A DNA stretch of 40,622 nt. Origin: Planctomycetota bacterium (GTDB lineage Bacteria; Planctomycetota; Phycisphaerae; UBA1845). This document shows, piece after piece, positions 33,377-40,622 of this stretch. A program made the translations under genes and the position numbers. Each line of letters begins with the position of its first letter. Positions within the stretch are counted from its first letter, which is position 1. The notes beneath the pieces were generated by a model, which had not been told where the DNA came from, searched no databases, and saw only the letters and a program-made list of their open reading frames with translations. Location: NCBI GenBank assembly GCA_016860685.1, contig BOJX01000019.1, positions 1-40,622 on the forward strand, read 5' to 3'.

Positions 33377-34498
33377 ATGATGAAGACCATCAAAGTCGCG
33401 ATTCTCGGCGGGAGCGGGTACGGCGCGGGGGAGTTGCTGCGCCTGCTGACGCAGCATCCGCACGTCGAAGTGGTCAGCGTCGTCACGTCGTCGCAGGCGG
33501 GGCAGCGCGTCGACGCCGTGCATCCGCATTTGCGCGGGTTTTACGACCTGGTGATGACGGAGCGGATCGAGTTCGACCGGCTGCTGGGCGGCGAGCACGC
33601 GGTGGTGTTCTCGGCGCTGCCGAACGGGTCAAGCGGAACGACGATCGAGGCTGTCATGCGTCAAGTCAGCCCAGGCGCACCGGAGGTCCGCGATCCGGCG
33701 GGACGTCACGGCCTGCGGGTGATCGATCTGTCGGGCGACTTTCGCCTGACGCGGCGGGAGGCGCATGAGACGCATTACGCCGAGACGCCGTGGATGGCGG
33801 AACTGCGGTCGCGCTTCGTATACGGCTTCCCCGAGTTGAATCGGGATCGGGTCCGGGGGGCGACGTGCATTGCGAATCCCGGCTGCCTGGCGAGCGCGTC
33901 GATCCTCGCGGCGGCGCCGCTGGTGAGCGGCGGGTTTCGCGGGACGGTCGTCGTAGACGCGAAGACGGGTTCGTCGGGATCCGGGCGGCAGCTCAAGGAG
34001 ACGACGCATCACCCGACGCGGCACGCGGACTTCCGGGCGTACAAGCCGCTGGCGCATCAACACGAGCCGGAGATTCTTCAGGCGTGGGGCGACGCGGCGG
34101 GCGAGCGGATCGCGCTGTCGTTTGTTGCGCAGAGCATGGACGTGACGCGCGGGATCTTCGTAACGGCGCATGTGACGCTCGACGAGGCGGCGGCTGCGGC
34201 GCTGGCGCCGGCGGGTTTGAGCGCGCCGACGGTGGAATCGCTCGCGCAGCGCTACCGCATGTTCTACGCCGGGTCGCCGTTTGTGCGCGTGATCGAGGGT
34301 TCGCCGACCTTGCAGGACGTGGTCGGGTCGAACTTCTGTGACCTGGGCGTGGCGGTGCGCGGACGGCAGGTGATCGCGATGGCGGCGCTGGACAACCTTG
34401 TGAAAGGGATGGCGGGGACGGCGATTCAGAACATGAACCTGATGTGCGGGCTGGAGGAGACGGCGGGGTTGTGGCGGCCTTCGGTGCGGCCGGTGTGA
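33377..34498 (+). CDS. argC: N-acetyl-gamma-glutamyl-phosphate reductase
   Basis: 373 residues. NADPH-dependent reduction of acylglutamyl phosphate to the semialdehyde, third step of ornithine synthesis. The N-terminal Rossmann motif is VAILGGSGYGAGEL, the catalytic Cys is in IANPGCLAS (Cys170), and the catalytic His region is LAHQHEPEI. DLSGDFRL and the C-terminal LDNLVKGMAGTAIQN (with family-typical MNL after it) are also present. Two ATG codons are adjacent (33377 and 33380) with no strong ribosome site. A 172-base gap before it shows no gene. Whether the acyl group is acetyl or succinyl cannot be decided from ArgC. Confidence 0.95.
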   Translation: MMKTIKVAILGGSGYGAGELLRLLTQHPHVEVVSVVTSSQAGQRVDAVHPHLRGFYDLVMTERIEFDRLLGGEHAVVFSALPNGSSGTTIEAVMRQVSPGAPEVRDPAGRHGLRVIDLSGDFRLTRREAHETHYAETPWMAELRSRFVYGFPELNRDRVRGATCIANPGCLASASILAAAPLVSGGFRGTVVVDAKTGSSGSGRQLKETTHHPTRHADFRAYKPLAHQHEPEILQAWGDAAGERIALSFVAQSMDVTRGIFVTAHVTLDEAAAAALAPAGLSAPTVESLAQRYRMFYAGSPFVRVIEGSPTLQDVVGSNFCDLGVAVRGRQVIAMAALDNLVKGMAGTAIQNMNLMCGLEETAGLWRPSVRPV

Positions 34499-34585
34499 GG
34501 ATCATCCGCACAGATCGCAGGGGGCGTCAAGGGGCGGTTCGGGTTCGGATTCCGCGTCAGCGCGAGAAGCCGGACTGGAGTCAAT

Positions 34586-35593
34586 ATGCACGGCTTTGTT
34601 CATTGGACTGCTGATTCGCTCGAACCGCTTCGAAGGTTGCTGGGGGTTGCGAAGACGCTGAAGTCACGGCGCGATCGTCTTCCTGCCGAGGTTCTGCGTG
34701 GGCGCGTGATGGGGATGGTGTTCTTCAACCCGTCGCTGCGGACGCGGACGTCGTTCGAGGCGCTGATGGCGCGGCTCGGGGGTCATGCGATCTGCCTGAA
34801 CGTCGGGGGGGACACGTGGGGGCTGGAGCATCGGGACGGCGTGGTGATGGACGGGGCGGCGGCGGAGCATATCCGTGAAGCCGCGCCGGTCCTTTCGCGG
34901 TATTGCGACGTGCTGGGCGTGCGGACGTTCGCGGGGCTGAAGGACGCGGCAGAGGACGCGAAGGACGCGGTGATCCGGTCGTTCGCGCGGTATGCGACCG
35001 TGCCGGTCATCAACATGGAATCGGCGATGGAGCATCCGTGTCAGGGGCTGGCCGACCGGATGACGATCGAGGAGAAGCTGGGCGACGCGTGCGGGAAGCG
35101 CTTCGTGCTCACGTGGGCGCCGCACATCAAGGCGCTTCCGATGGCGGTTCCGCACTCGGCGGTGCTGGCGGCGGCGAGCGCGGGGATGCACGTCACCGTC
35201 GCACATCCGCCGGGGTACGAGCTGAACGCGGACGTGATGGCGGCGGCGCGGCGGTGGTGCGCGGAGGCGGGAGCGTGGTTCGAGATCACGCCTGAGCAGA
35301 AGTCGGCGTGCCGGGCGGCGGACGTCGTGTACGTCAAGAGCTGGGGGAGCGCGGCGCTTTACGGAAAGACGGATGAGCAGACCGCGAGCTTCCGGGCGCA
35401 TCGGGACTGGACGGTCGGCGTGCAGCATTTCGGGAAGGCGGAGGCGATCCTGATGCACTGTCTGCCGGTGCGGCGGAACCTCGTGATCGCCGACGAGGCG
35501 CTGGACAGCCCTCACAGCGTGGTGGTGGATCAGGCGGAGAACCGGATGTGGGCTCAGATGGCGGTGGTCATGAGAATGATGGATTGCGAATGA
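34586..35593 (+). CDS. argF': N-acyl-ornithine carbamoyltransferase (AOTCase/SOTCase type)
   Basis: 335 residues. It matches acyl-ornithine carbamoyltransferases rather than ordinary ArgF: MVFFNPSLRTRTSFE (carbamoyl phosphate loop with SxRTRT), WGLEHRDGVVMDG, VINMESAMEHPCQGLAD (HPCQ), VLTWAPHIKALPMAVPHS, VVYVKSWGS, MHCLPVRRN and the final VVDQAENRMWAQ. These enzymes convert N-acetyl- or N-succinyl-ornithine to the acylcitrulline. By eye, the residue that is Glu in Xanthomonas acetyl-specific enzyme and Pro in Bacteroides succinyl-specific enzyme is Ala93 here, so the acyl group is unresolved. The ATG at 34586 follows TGGAG. Its presence dictates that the deacylase two genes downstream acts on acylcitrulline. 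Confidence 0.92.
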   Translation: MHGFVHWTADSLEPLRRLLGVAKTLKSRRDRLPAEVLRGRVMGMVFFNPSLRTRTSFEALMARLGGHAICLNVGGDTWGLEHRDGVVMDGAAAEHIREAAPVLSRYCDVLGVRTFAGLKDAAEDAKDAVIRSFARYATVPVINMESAMEHPCQGLADRMTIEEKLGDACGKRFVLTWAPHIKALPMAVPHSAVLAAASAGMHVTVAHPPGYELNADVMAAARRWCAEAGAWFEITPEQKSACRAADVVYVKSWGSAALYGKTDEQTASFRAHRDWTVGVQHFGKAEAILMHCLPVRRNLVIADEALDSPHSVVVDQAENRMWAQMAVVMRMMDCE

Positions 35594-35625
35594 CGAGGCG
35601 CGAATAACGAGGCGCGAATAACGAA
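35593..35625 (+). repeat. tandem 14-bp repeat between argF' and argB
   Basis: ACGAGGCGCGAATA occurs twice in tandem (35593-35606, 35607-35620), followed by ACGAA. It begins at the last base of the argF' stop. It resembles the CGAATGACGAAT-type intergenic repeats I recall from planctomycete genomes. Confidence 0.6.
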
Positions 35626-35663
35626 TTGTGAGGCCCAGGGCGAGTTAAGCAGTCGGAGACGCG

Positions 35664-36581
35664 ATGCACACGGTTGATCTGAGCACGTTTCGGGGGGCGA
35701 TTCCGTATCTGCGGGCGTACAAAGGGCGTACATTCGTGGTGAAGTTGGGCGGCGGATTGTGCGCGCCCGGGCCGCAGCTGGACCACGTCATCGAGCAATG
35801 CGCCCTGCTGCACCAGCTCGGGATTCAGTTGATCCTCGTTCACGGCGGTGGGGAGCAGATGAATGCGCTGAGCGCGCGGCTGGGACTGTCGCCTCAGATC
35901 GTCGCCGGGCGACGCGTGACGGATGTGGAGACGCTGCGGCTGGCGACGATGGTGTTCGCCGGATCGGTGCATACGGATGTGCTGGCGTCGTGCCGGGCGC
36001 GGCGGCTTTCCGCGATCGGGCTTTCGGGGGTGGACGCGGGGTTGATCCGGGCGGTGCGGAGGCCGGTGCAGCGCGTGCAGGACGGCGGAGCGACGGTTGA
36101 GGTGGACTACGGTTACGTCGGGGACGTGGTGGACGTGAATCCGGCGCCGTTGCAGCACCTGATGTCGCTCGGGTACGTGCCGGTGGTGTGCTCGCTGGCG
36201 GCGGATGACGCGGGGCAGGTGTACAACGTGAATGCGGACACGGTCGCGTCGGCGCTGGCGGTGCGCGTGGAGGCGGCGAAGTACTTTCTCCTGACGACGG
36301 TGGACGGCGTGCTGGCGGATGTGAACAACCCGGCTACGTTGTACTCGCAGCTTTCGACGGACGAAGTCGGCGCGTTGATCGAGCGCGGGGTCATCAGCGG
36401 CGGGATGCTGCCGAAGATCCGGGCGTGCCTGGACGCGCTGGCGGGCGGCGTGGATCGCGTCCACATCATCAACGGCGGGGTGCGCGACACGCTGCTGGGC
36501 GAAGTGTTCACCAACGCGGGCTGCGGGACGTTGATTGTCGGCTGTCGCGGGGGCGGCACGCCTGACGGGGCGGGGAAATGA
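35664..36581 (+). CDS. argB: acetylglutamate (acylglutamate) kinase
   Basis: 305 residues, amino-acid kinase family. It phosphorylates the gamma-carboxyl of N-acylglutamate, the step usually feedback-inhibited by arginine. Seen are the ATP/phosphate loop VVKLGGGL near residue 25, the second glycine loop ILVHGGGEQMN, the central GLSGVDAGLI, the ATP-side segment LLTTVDGVLAD, and GVISGGMLPKIRACLDAL with the conserved Gly-Gly-Met-Lys. GGVDRVHIINGG closes the domain. The ATG at 35664 follows CGGAGA. The last four bases overlap the next gene as ATGA, so the two are translationally coupled. Nearly all catalytic positions look intact. Confidence 0.95.
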   Translation: MHTVDLSTFRGAIPYLRAYKGRTFVVKLGGGLCAPGPQLDHVIEQCALLHQLGIQLILVHGGGEQMNALSARLGLSPQIVAGRRVTDVETLRLATMVFAGSVHTDVLASCRARRLSAIGLSGVDAGLIRAVRRPVQRVQDGGATVEVDYGYVGDVVDVNPAPLQHLMSLGYVPVVCSLAADDAGQVYNVNADTVASALAVRVEAAKYFLLTTVDGVLADVNNPATLYSQLSTDEVGALIERGVISGGMLPKIRACLDALAGGVDRVHIINGGVRDTLLGEVFTNAGCGTLIVGCRGGGTPDGAGK

Positions 36582-37657
36582 GCGACGACGTGGTGGTCGA
36601 GCGGCTCGTGCGGCTGACGTCGATCCGCAGCCTGTCGCGCGACGAGAGTGCGATCGCGGAGGTGGTGACGGCGGAGCTGACGTCAGCTGGTCTGCGGGTC
36701 GAGCGGAGCGGTTGCAACATCTGGTGCGAAATCGGGGATGTACCCCGACCGCGGCTTCTCCTGAATTCCCACCTGGACACGGTTCCGCCGGGCGAAGGCT
36801 GGAGCGCGGATCCGTGGACGCCGCGTCGCGGGAACGGGCGCGTTACGGCGCTGGGCGCGAATGATGCGAAGGGGTGCGTCAGCGCGCTGATGCAGGCGGC
36901 GCTGCGGCTGGCGGAGGCTTTGAAGCGAGGAGAACGCCTGGGCGGAACGGTCCTTCTGGCGCTGACCGCGGAGGAGGAGACGAGCGGCGCGGGGCTGAGC
37001 ACGATCCTCGACCGGATCGGGCCGATCGACGCGGCGCTGGTGGGCGAGCCGACGGGGCTGACGCCGATGACGGCGCAGCGCGGGTTGCTGATTCTCCGTC
37101 TGACGGCGCGCGGGCGGACGGGGCATCCGGCGCATGAACCGCCGGAGCGTGCGGCGAACGCGATCCACCTCGCGGCGGAGGACGTGGCGGCGCTGCGGGT
37201 GTTCGACTGGGGCCCGGCGCATCCGCTGCTTGGGAAGTGTCACGCTCACGTCACTCAGATACGCGGCGGTGTGGCGCGGAACGTGATTCCGGACGTCTGC
37301 GAATGCTTCGTGGACGTGCGGACGACTCCGCTTCAGCCGCACGGGCCGACGGTCGAGCGGTTGCGAAAGGCGCTGCGAAGCGAGGTCCACGTCCACAGCG
37401 ACCGGCTGGTTCCGGTGGAGACGCCGGCTGGGGAGCGGATCGTGCGGGCGGTTCTGGCGGCACTACCCGGCGTGTCGCCGACCGGGAGTCCGTCGATGAG
37501 CGACATGGTGTTTCTTTCGGGGACGCCGGCGGTGAAGCTCGGTCCGGGGCGGCCTGAGCGATCGCACACCGCGGAGGAGTTCATCACCGAGGGGGAGCTG
37601 CGCGAGGGCGCGGCGGCGTACGAGCGGATCGCGCGAGAGTACTTCAAGGCGGAGTAG
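36578..37657 (+). CDS. argE: M20 metallopeptidase, ArgE/DapE-like; probable acylcitrulline deacylase
   Basis: 359 residues. M20 family zinc amidohydrolase. Metal ligands and catalytic residues are in place: SHLDTVP (His65, Asp67), GANDAKG (Asp96), TAEEETSG (Glu132/133), GEPTG (Glu157) and RSHTAEEFI near the C-terminus (His). The lid domain lies between about 165 and 270 (RGLLILRLTARGRTGHPA). In this cluster it should remove the acyl group from acylcitrulline made by argF', giving citrulline for argG. Family resemblance alone would also allow DapE (succinyl-diaminopimelate) activity, but context argues against it. It overlaps argB by 4 bases. Confidence 0.9.
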   Translation: MSDDVVVERLVRLTSIRSLSRDESAIAEVVTAELTSAGLRVERSGCNIWCEIGDVPRPRLLLNSHLDTVPPGEGWSADPWTPRRGNGRVTALGANDAKGCVSALMQAALRLAEALKRGERLGGTVLLALTAEEETSGAGLSTILDRIGPIDAALVGEPTGLTPMTAQRGLLILRLTARGRTGHPAHEPPERAANAIHLAAEDVAALRVFDWGPAHPLLGKCHAHVTQIRGGVARNVIPDVCECFVDVRTTPLQPHGPTVERLRKALRSEVHVHSDRLVPVETPAGERIVRAVLAALPGVSPTGSPSMSDMVFLSGTPAVKLGPGRPERSHTAEEFITEGELREGAAAYERIAREYFKAE

Positions 37658-37715
37658 CGGGCGTTCCGGGTTGCGGATTTGTTGCAGAAACACGGATCGT
37701 GGAGCTGAGGTTTGC

Positions 37716-37764
37716 GCGTGCGATCGGACCGGAGGTCCTTGCGTGCGATGCGGACCGGAGGTCC
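37716..37764 (+). repeat. two near-identical hairpin repeats between argE and argH
   Basis: GCGTGCGAT(G)CGGACCGGAGGTCC occurs twice (37716-37738 and 37741-37764, one base inserted in the second). Each copy folds as GGACC-GGA-GGTCC. A trailing GCGGTCCGG could extend pairing. The pair lies in the 139-base gap between argE and argH and is likely a REP-like interspersed repeat or an mRNA processing element. Confidence 0.6.
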
Positions 37765-37796
37765 GCGGTCCGGCTTGAACGCCAGGAGCGTGACGC

Positions 37797-39167
37797 ATGA
37801 GCGAGCAACCGGGGCGAACGCTTTGGGACAAAGGGGAGCCGCTCGATGCGCTGCTTCATCGGTTCACCGTCGGGGACGATCCGCACTGGGACTTGTTCCT
37901 CGTCCCCTGGGACTGTGCGGCGTCCGCGGCGCACGCGAGGACGCTCGAGCGGGCGGGACTGCTGACGCCCGAGGAGTCGGCGGCGCTGGTCGCGGAACTG
38001 GGGCGCATCGCCGAGCTGAGCGAACGCGGGGCGTTCCGCATTCCACCGGAGCTTGAGGACGGGCACACAGCGATCGAAGCGCATCTGACGCAGGCGCTGG
38101 GGGCGGCGGGAGAGAAGATTCATACCGGGCGCTCACGCAATGACCAGGTCGCGGTCGCGATGCGGCTTTTCCTGCGGGACGCGACGGCGCGTTTGATCGC
38201 TGGGCTTCAGACGTTCGTCTCGGCGTGCGTCGCGCGGGCGGCGCGGGACGGCGACGCGGTCATGCCGGGGTATACCCACCTTCAGCGGGCGATGCCGTCG
38301 AGCCTGGGGCAGTGGCTTCACGCCTTCGCGGAGGGTGCAGGCGATCAGATGCGCGCCGGGCTGCACCTGCTGGATCGCCTCGACGCCTGTCCGCTGGGAA
38401 CGGGCGCGGGGTTCGGTGTTCCGCTGCCGCTGGACCGGGAGTACACAGCTGAACTGCTGGGGTTCTCGCGGGTGCAGCGCAGCGCGATCGACGTGCAGAA
38501 CAGCCGGGGGCGCTTCGAACTGGCGTTCACGCGGTTCGCGTCCGACGTCGGCGGCCTGCTCGAGAAACTGGCGTGGGACTTTGTGTTGTTCACCACCGCG
38601 GAGTTCGGTTTTTTCCGGTTGCCCGCGTCGATGACCACCGGGTCGTCGATCATGCCGCAAAAGCGCAATCCGGACGCGCTGGAGCTGCTGCGCGGACGCG
38701 CGGCGCGCCTGCGGGCGTGGGTCGGTGAACTGGAGCACGTCGCCGGCAAGCTGCCCAGCAGCTACCACCGCGACCTTCAACTGACCAAGGCCCCGGCGAT
38801 CCGCGCCGCGGGCGAGACGTCCGACCTGCTCCGCGTGGCGACGCGGGTGATCGAAGCCTTCGAGGCGGATCGGGCGAGGATGGCGCAGGCCGTCACGCCC
38901 GACATGCTCGCCGCCGCCGAGGCGTATGAGCGCGTCCGGGCGGGCGTTCCGTTTCGTCAGGCGTACCGCGACGTTGCAGCGGAATTCGCGCAGGGGAAGG
39001 TCTTCTCGCCCCCGACGCGCGCCGACGGCAGCGCTGACGCCGGGCAGGTCCGGGCGGCGCTCGCGGAGCTGGCGATGGAAGTGACGGAACTGGGGGTCAC
39101 GACGGACCAGGCCGCGAAAACACAACGCGAGGCGATCGCCAAGCTCTTCAGGCGCGATAAGGGTTGA
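37797..39167 (+). CDS. argH: argininosuccinate lyase
   Basis: 456 residues, the usual ArgH length. Cleaves argininosuccinate to arginine and fumarate, the final step. The fumarase/aspartase superfamily signature GSSIMPQKRNPDALE, with the catalytic Ser loop, is intact. Other conserved blocks are IHTGRSRNDQVAVAMRLF, PGYTHLQRAMPSSLGQW, and LPSSYHRDLQLTK. The ATG at 37797 follows AGGAG. It ends the arginine cluster, and a self-complementary ACCCGCGCGGGT (39191-39202) lies in the 50-base gap before the convergent methyltransferase gene. Confidence 0.96.
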   Translation: MSEQPGRTLWDKGEPLDALLHRFTVGDDPHWDLFLVPWDCAASAAHARTLERAGLLTPEESAALVAELGRIAELSERGAFRIPPELEDGHTAIEAHLTQALGAAGEKIHTGRSRNDQVAVAMRLFLRDATARLIAGLQTFVSACVARAARDGDAVMPGYTHLQRAMPSSLGQWLHAFAEGAGDQMRAGLHLLDRLDACPLGTGAGFGVPLPLDREYTAELLGFSRVQRSAIDVQNSRGRFELAFTRFASDVGGLLEKLAWDFVLFTTAEFGFFRLPASMTTGSSIMPQKRNPDALELLRGRAARLRAWVGELEHVAGKLPSSYHRDLQLTKAPAIRAAGETSDLLRVATRVIEAFEADRARMAQAVTPDMLAAAEAYERVRAGVPFRQAYRDVAAEFAQGKVFSPPTRADGSADAGQVRAALAELAMEVTELGVTTDQAAKTQREAIAKLFRRDKG

Positions 39168-39217
39168 CCTGATTCCGCTGCGACGCCTCGACCCGCGCGG
39201 GTTCAGCGTTTCGGAGA

Positions 39218-39904
39218 TCACCGGTCTCTTACCGTTCCGCCCGGCGCGAAGATCCCGCAGACGGCCATCCCTTTCACCCACGCGACGTCGTAGCGCAGTC
39301 CGAACGAGCCGAAGTGACGCCGGTAATCGTCCAGCGTGTTGTTCCAGATTTTCCCGTCGGGACGGCGCCCTGAAAGATCCGTCGCTATCGCCATGATGAA
39401 CGCGCCACCGGGTTTGAGATAGCGAAGCAGCGTGCCCGTCGTCTCCAGCGCCTGCGCGGACGCCAAGTCGTAATGATAGTGGCTGCACCCTCGAGCGAGG
39501 ACGGCGTCGAAAGCTCCCGCATGATCCGGGAGCAGGTCCGCCAGGTCCGCGCAGTGATACGTCCACCGGGGATGTTTTCGTCGCGCCCAGTCGATTGCGG
39601 CGCGATTGCGGTCTACGCCGATGCAGTGAACCCCCATCCGGTTCAGCACGTGCGTGTGAAACCCCGCGCCGCACGCCACCTCCAGCACGCGCATGCCACG
39701 AACCAACCCGAACCGCTTCACGACGTTCCGTCGTAACCACCACCACTCGCGCAGGAATCCGTAGCGCCAGCCGCCGTCCGCGTAGAACCGGGTGTAAAAG
39801 GCGTCGCCGCGGTCGGGGTCGGCCTGCGTGGTGACGAGGAACCCGGCCGTTTCAGACGACGCGGACGATGGCGCAATCGGCGCGGGCGTGATCATCGTGC
39901 TCAA
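39218..39904 (-). CDS. class I SAM-dependent methyltransferase
   Basis: 228 residues. The Rossmann-fold methyltransferase motif I is VLEVACGAGFHTHVL (about 73-87), motif II ends GVDRNRAAIDWARR, the AdoMet-adenine region is CADLADLL, and the post-I segment FDAVLARGCSHYHYDL and LKPGGAFI (motif III region) follow. The TTG at 39904 is taken as start because AAAGGA lies 7 bases upstream; the in-frame ATG at 39895 would be 16 bases from it. Aromatic-rich residues 36-62 (FYTRFYADGGWRYGFL) may form a substrate lid. Substrate unknown; small-molecule and lipid methylation are both possible. It is convergent with argH and unrelated to arginine synthesis by sequence. Confidence 0.85.
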   Translation of the reverse strand: MSTMITPAPIAPSSASSETAGFLVTTQADPDRGDAFYTRFYADGGWRYGFLREWWWLRRNVVKRFGLVRGMRVLEVACGAGFHTHVLNRMGVHCIGVDRNRAAIDWARRKHPRWTYHCADLADLLPDHAGAFDAVLARGCSHYHYDLASAQALETTGTLLRYLKPGGAFIMAIATDLSGRRPDGKIWNNTLDDYRRHFGSFGLRYDVAWVKGMAVCGIFAPGGTVRDR

Positions 39905-40622
39905 AGATGCGTCCTTTCAATAACTCCGCCGATGCAAGGCCTGATGCAGGCTTTATCGGACACAACCCATCAGGGGTTGAATATGACGCTGTTTCTTAAC
40001 CGAGCCGAGCCGCGCCCGCCCGTCCTTGACGTTGTGCTCCACGTCAAGGGTAAGGAAGGCGGTTCCCACTGTATGGCGGAGCCGCGCGCGTCAGCAAGCG
40101 GGCTCCACCGCATCCCGGGCGGCGATATTCGCTGCCTCACGGTCGCGGCGCGGTTATGGATCACAGACGACCGACTGCGCCAGGGGTTGCAGGTAACCGC
40201 CTGCGTCATGCGCGGGCAGTCGGCGAGCGAGATGAAGTGTTCGCCGTGGTGGCGCTGACCTTGCAGCCGGCGACCCTGCGGCGTCTTTTCGCACAAGGGA
40301 AGCGGCGTGCAACAGCGCTCAGAGACGTTTGCACGGTTTGGGGTTAAATGACAGAAGCGCGCGGGCGTGACCGCGCTGCCGTCCACACCTCCCTCGCGCC
40401 GCGCGGCTTGAACCTCCGCGCGCGACGGAAAAGGGCTTCTACCACGAGGTGCTAAAAAATGCGACGCCTCGAGCGTCGTGGGGGGAAGCGAGGAGGTCGT
40501 GGGATGCAAGCTGGCGCGGCCGTGCGCCCTCGGGCAGCCGTGACCGGCCCGACCCACCCGTGACGGCGCCTCGCCGAATCTGCTGCTGGACGTGGAGCCC
40601 TACTGTTTCTGTTGAGGATCAG
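39905..40622. other. 718-base region with no supported gene
   Basis: Open frames here (for example minus strand 39970-40557) lack family resemblance and codon regularity. Their translated PLADARGS-like stretch comes from an intergenic repeat (GAGCCGCGCGCGTCAGCAAGCGG, the fragment around 40079-40101). A 6-bp hairpin CGACGC-CTCGA-GCGTCG lies at about 40466. I see no RNA gene. The methyltransferase promoter should lie at its left end. Confidence 0.45.
39984..40010 (+). repeat. degenerate copy 3 of the GACGCTGTYTC repeat
   Basis: GACGCTGTTTCTTAACCGAG at 39984-40003, then CCGAGCCGCGCCCG, matching copies 1 and 2 at the start and the 25381 palindrome in its second part. Here no gene ends at it. Confidence 0.45.

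Noticed and set aside
39970-40557. 195-residue minus-strand open frame
   Set aside because: Low-complexity Arg/Pro/Ser composition, contains a translated intergenic repeat (PLADARGS-like), and has no ribosome site.

Overview
The window is GC-rich chromosomal DNA that most resembles a member of the Planctomycetota, probably Phycisphaerae-like. This is inferred from gene content, since there is no rRNA to confirm it. The pointers are secreted proteins with a short Cys-rich GACCLPGG motif, dockerin-like Ca-binding repeats (DxNxDG type) at the C-termini of two exported proteins, a large glycine-rich lipoprotein, and many short palindromic repeats between genes. I found no rRNA, tRNA, CRISPR array or transposase gene.

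Layout. 1-4.8 kb: tail of an unknown gene, a secreted two-repeat protein, yidD with an esterase/PKD lipoprotein, and a phosphomannomutase/phosphoglucomutase. 4.9-10.5 kb: an S41 (Ctp) protease divergent from uvrA. 10.6-18.7 kb, all on the minus strand: a GYF_2-AIM24 protein, a 65-residue unknown, an operon of a membrane polyferredoxin-TPR protein and a five-heme cytochrome c, a dockerin-bearing secreted protein, and comF. 19.0-24.0 kb: an RND efflux adaptor and pump. 24.3-28.2 kb: a solitary paaA, a repeat-flanked mlaE remnant, and the glycine-rich lipoprotein. 28.3-30.0 kb: aspS. 30.3-39.2 kb: an arginine cluster, argR-argG-[P-loop NTPase]-argC-argF'-argB-argE-argH. 39.2-39.9 kb: a methyltransferase. 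The last 0.7 kb shows no gene.

How the genes work together. The arginine cluster encodes ArgB and ArgC, then an acyl-ornithine carbamoyltransferase (argF') instead of ordinary OTCase, a deacylase that would release citrulline, and ArgG and ArgH to finish arginine, under a linked ArgR. ArgD and the first acyltransferase are absent from the window. A P-loop protein of unknown function sits between argG and argC. The cytochrome/polyferredoxin pair looks like a quinone-linked extracytoplasmic electron-transfer unit. AspRS carries the His typical of non-discriminating enzymes, which suggests the cell may make Asn-tRNA by transamidation.

Most notable: the P-loop protein in the arginine operon, the unusual specificity residue of the acyl-ornithine carbamoyltransferase, the solitary paaA beside an mlaE remnant, the cytochrome/polyferredoxin operon, and a short repeat that overlaps the stop codons of two unrelated genes. 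All calls come from reading the sequence by eye; no database search was run.
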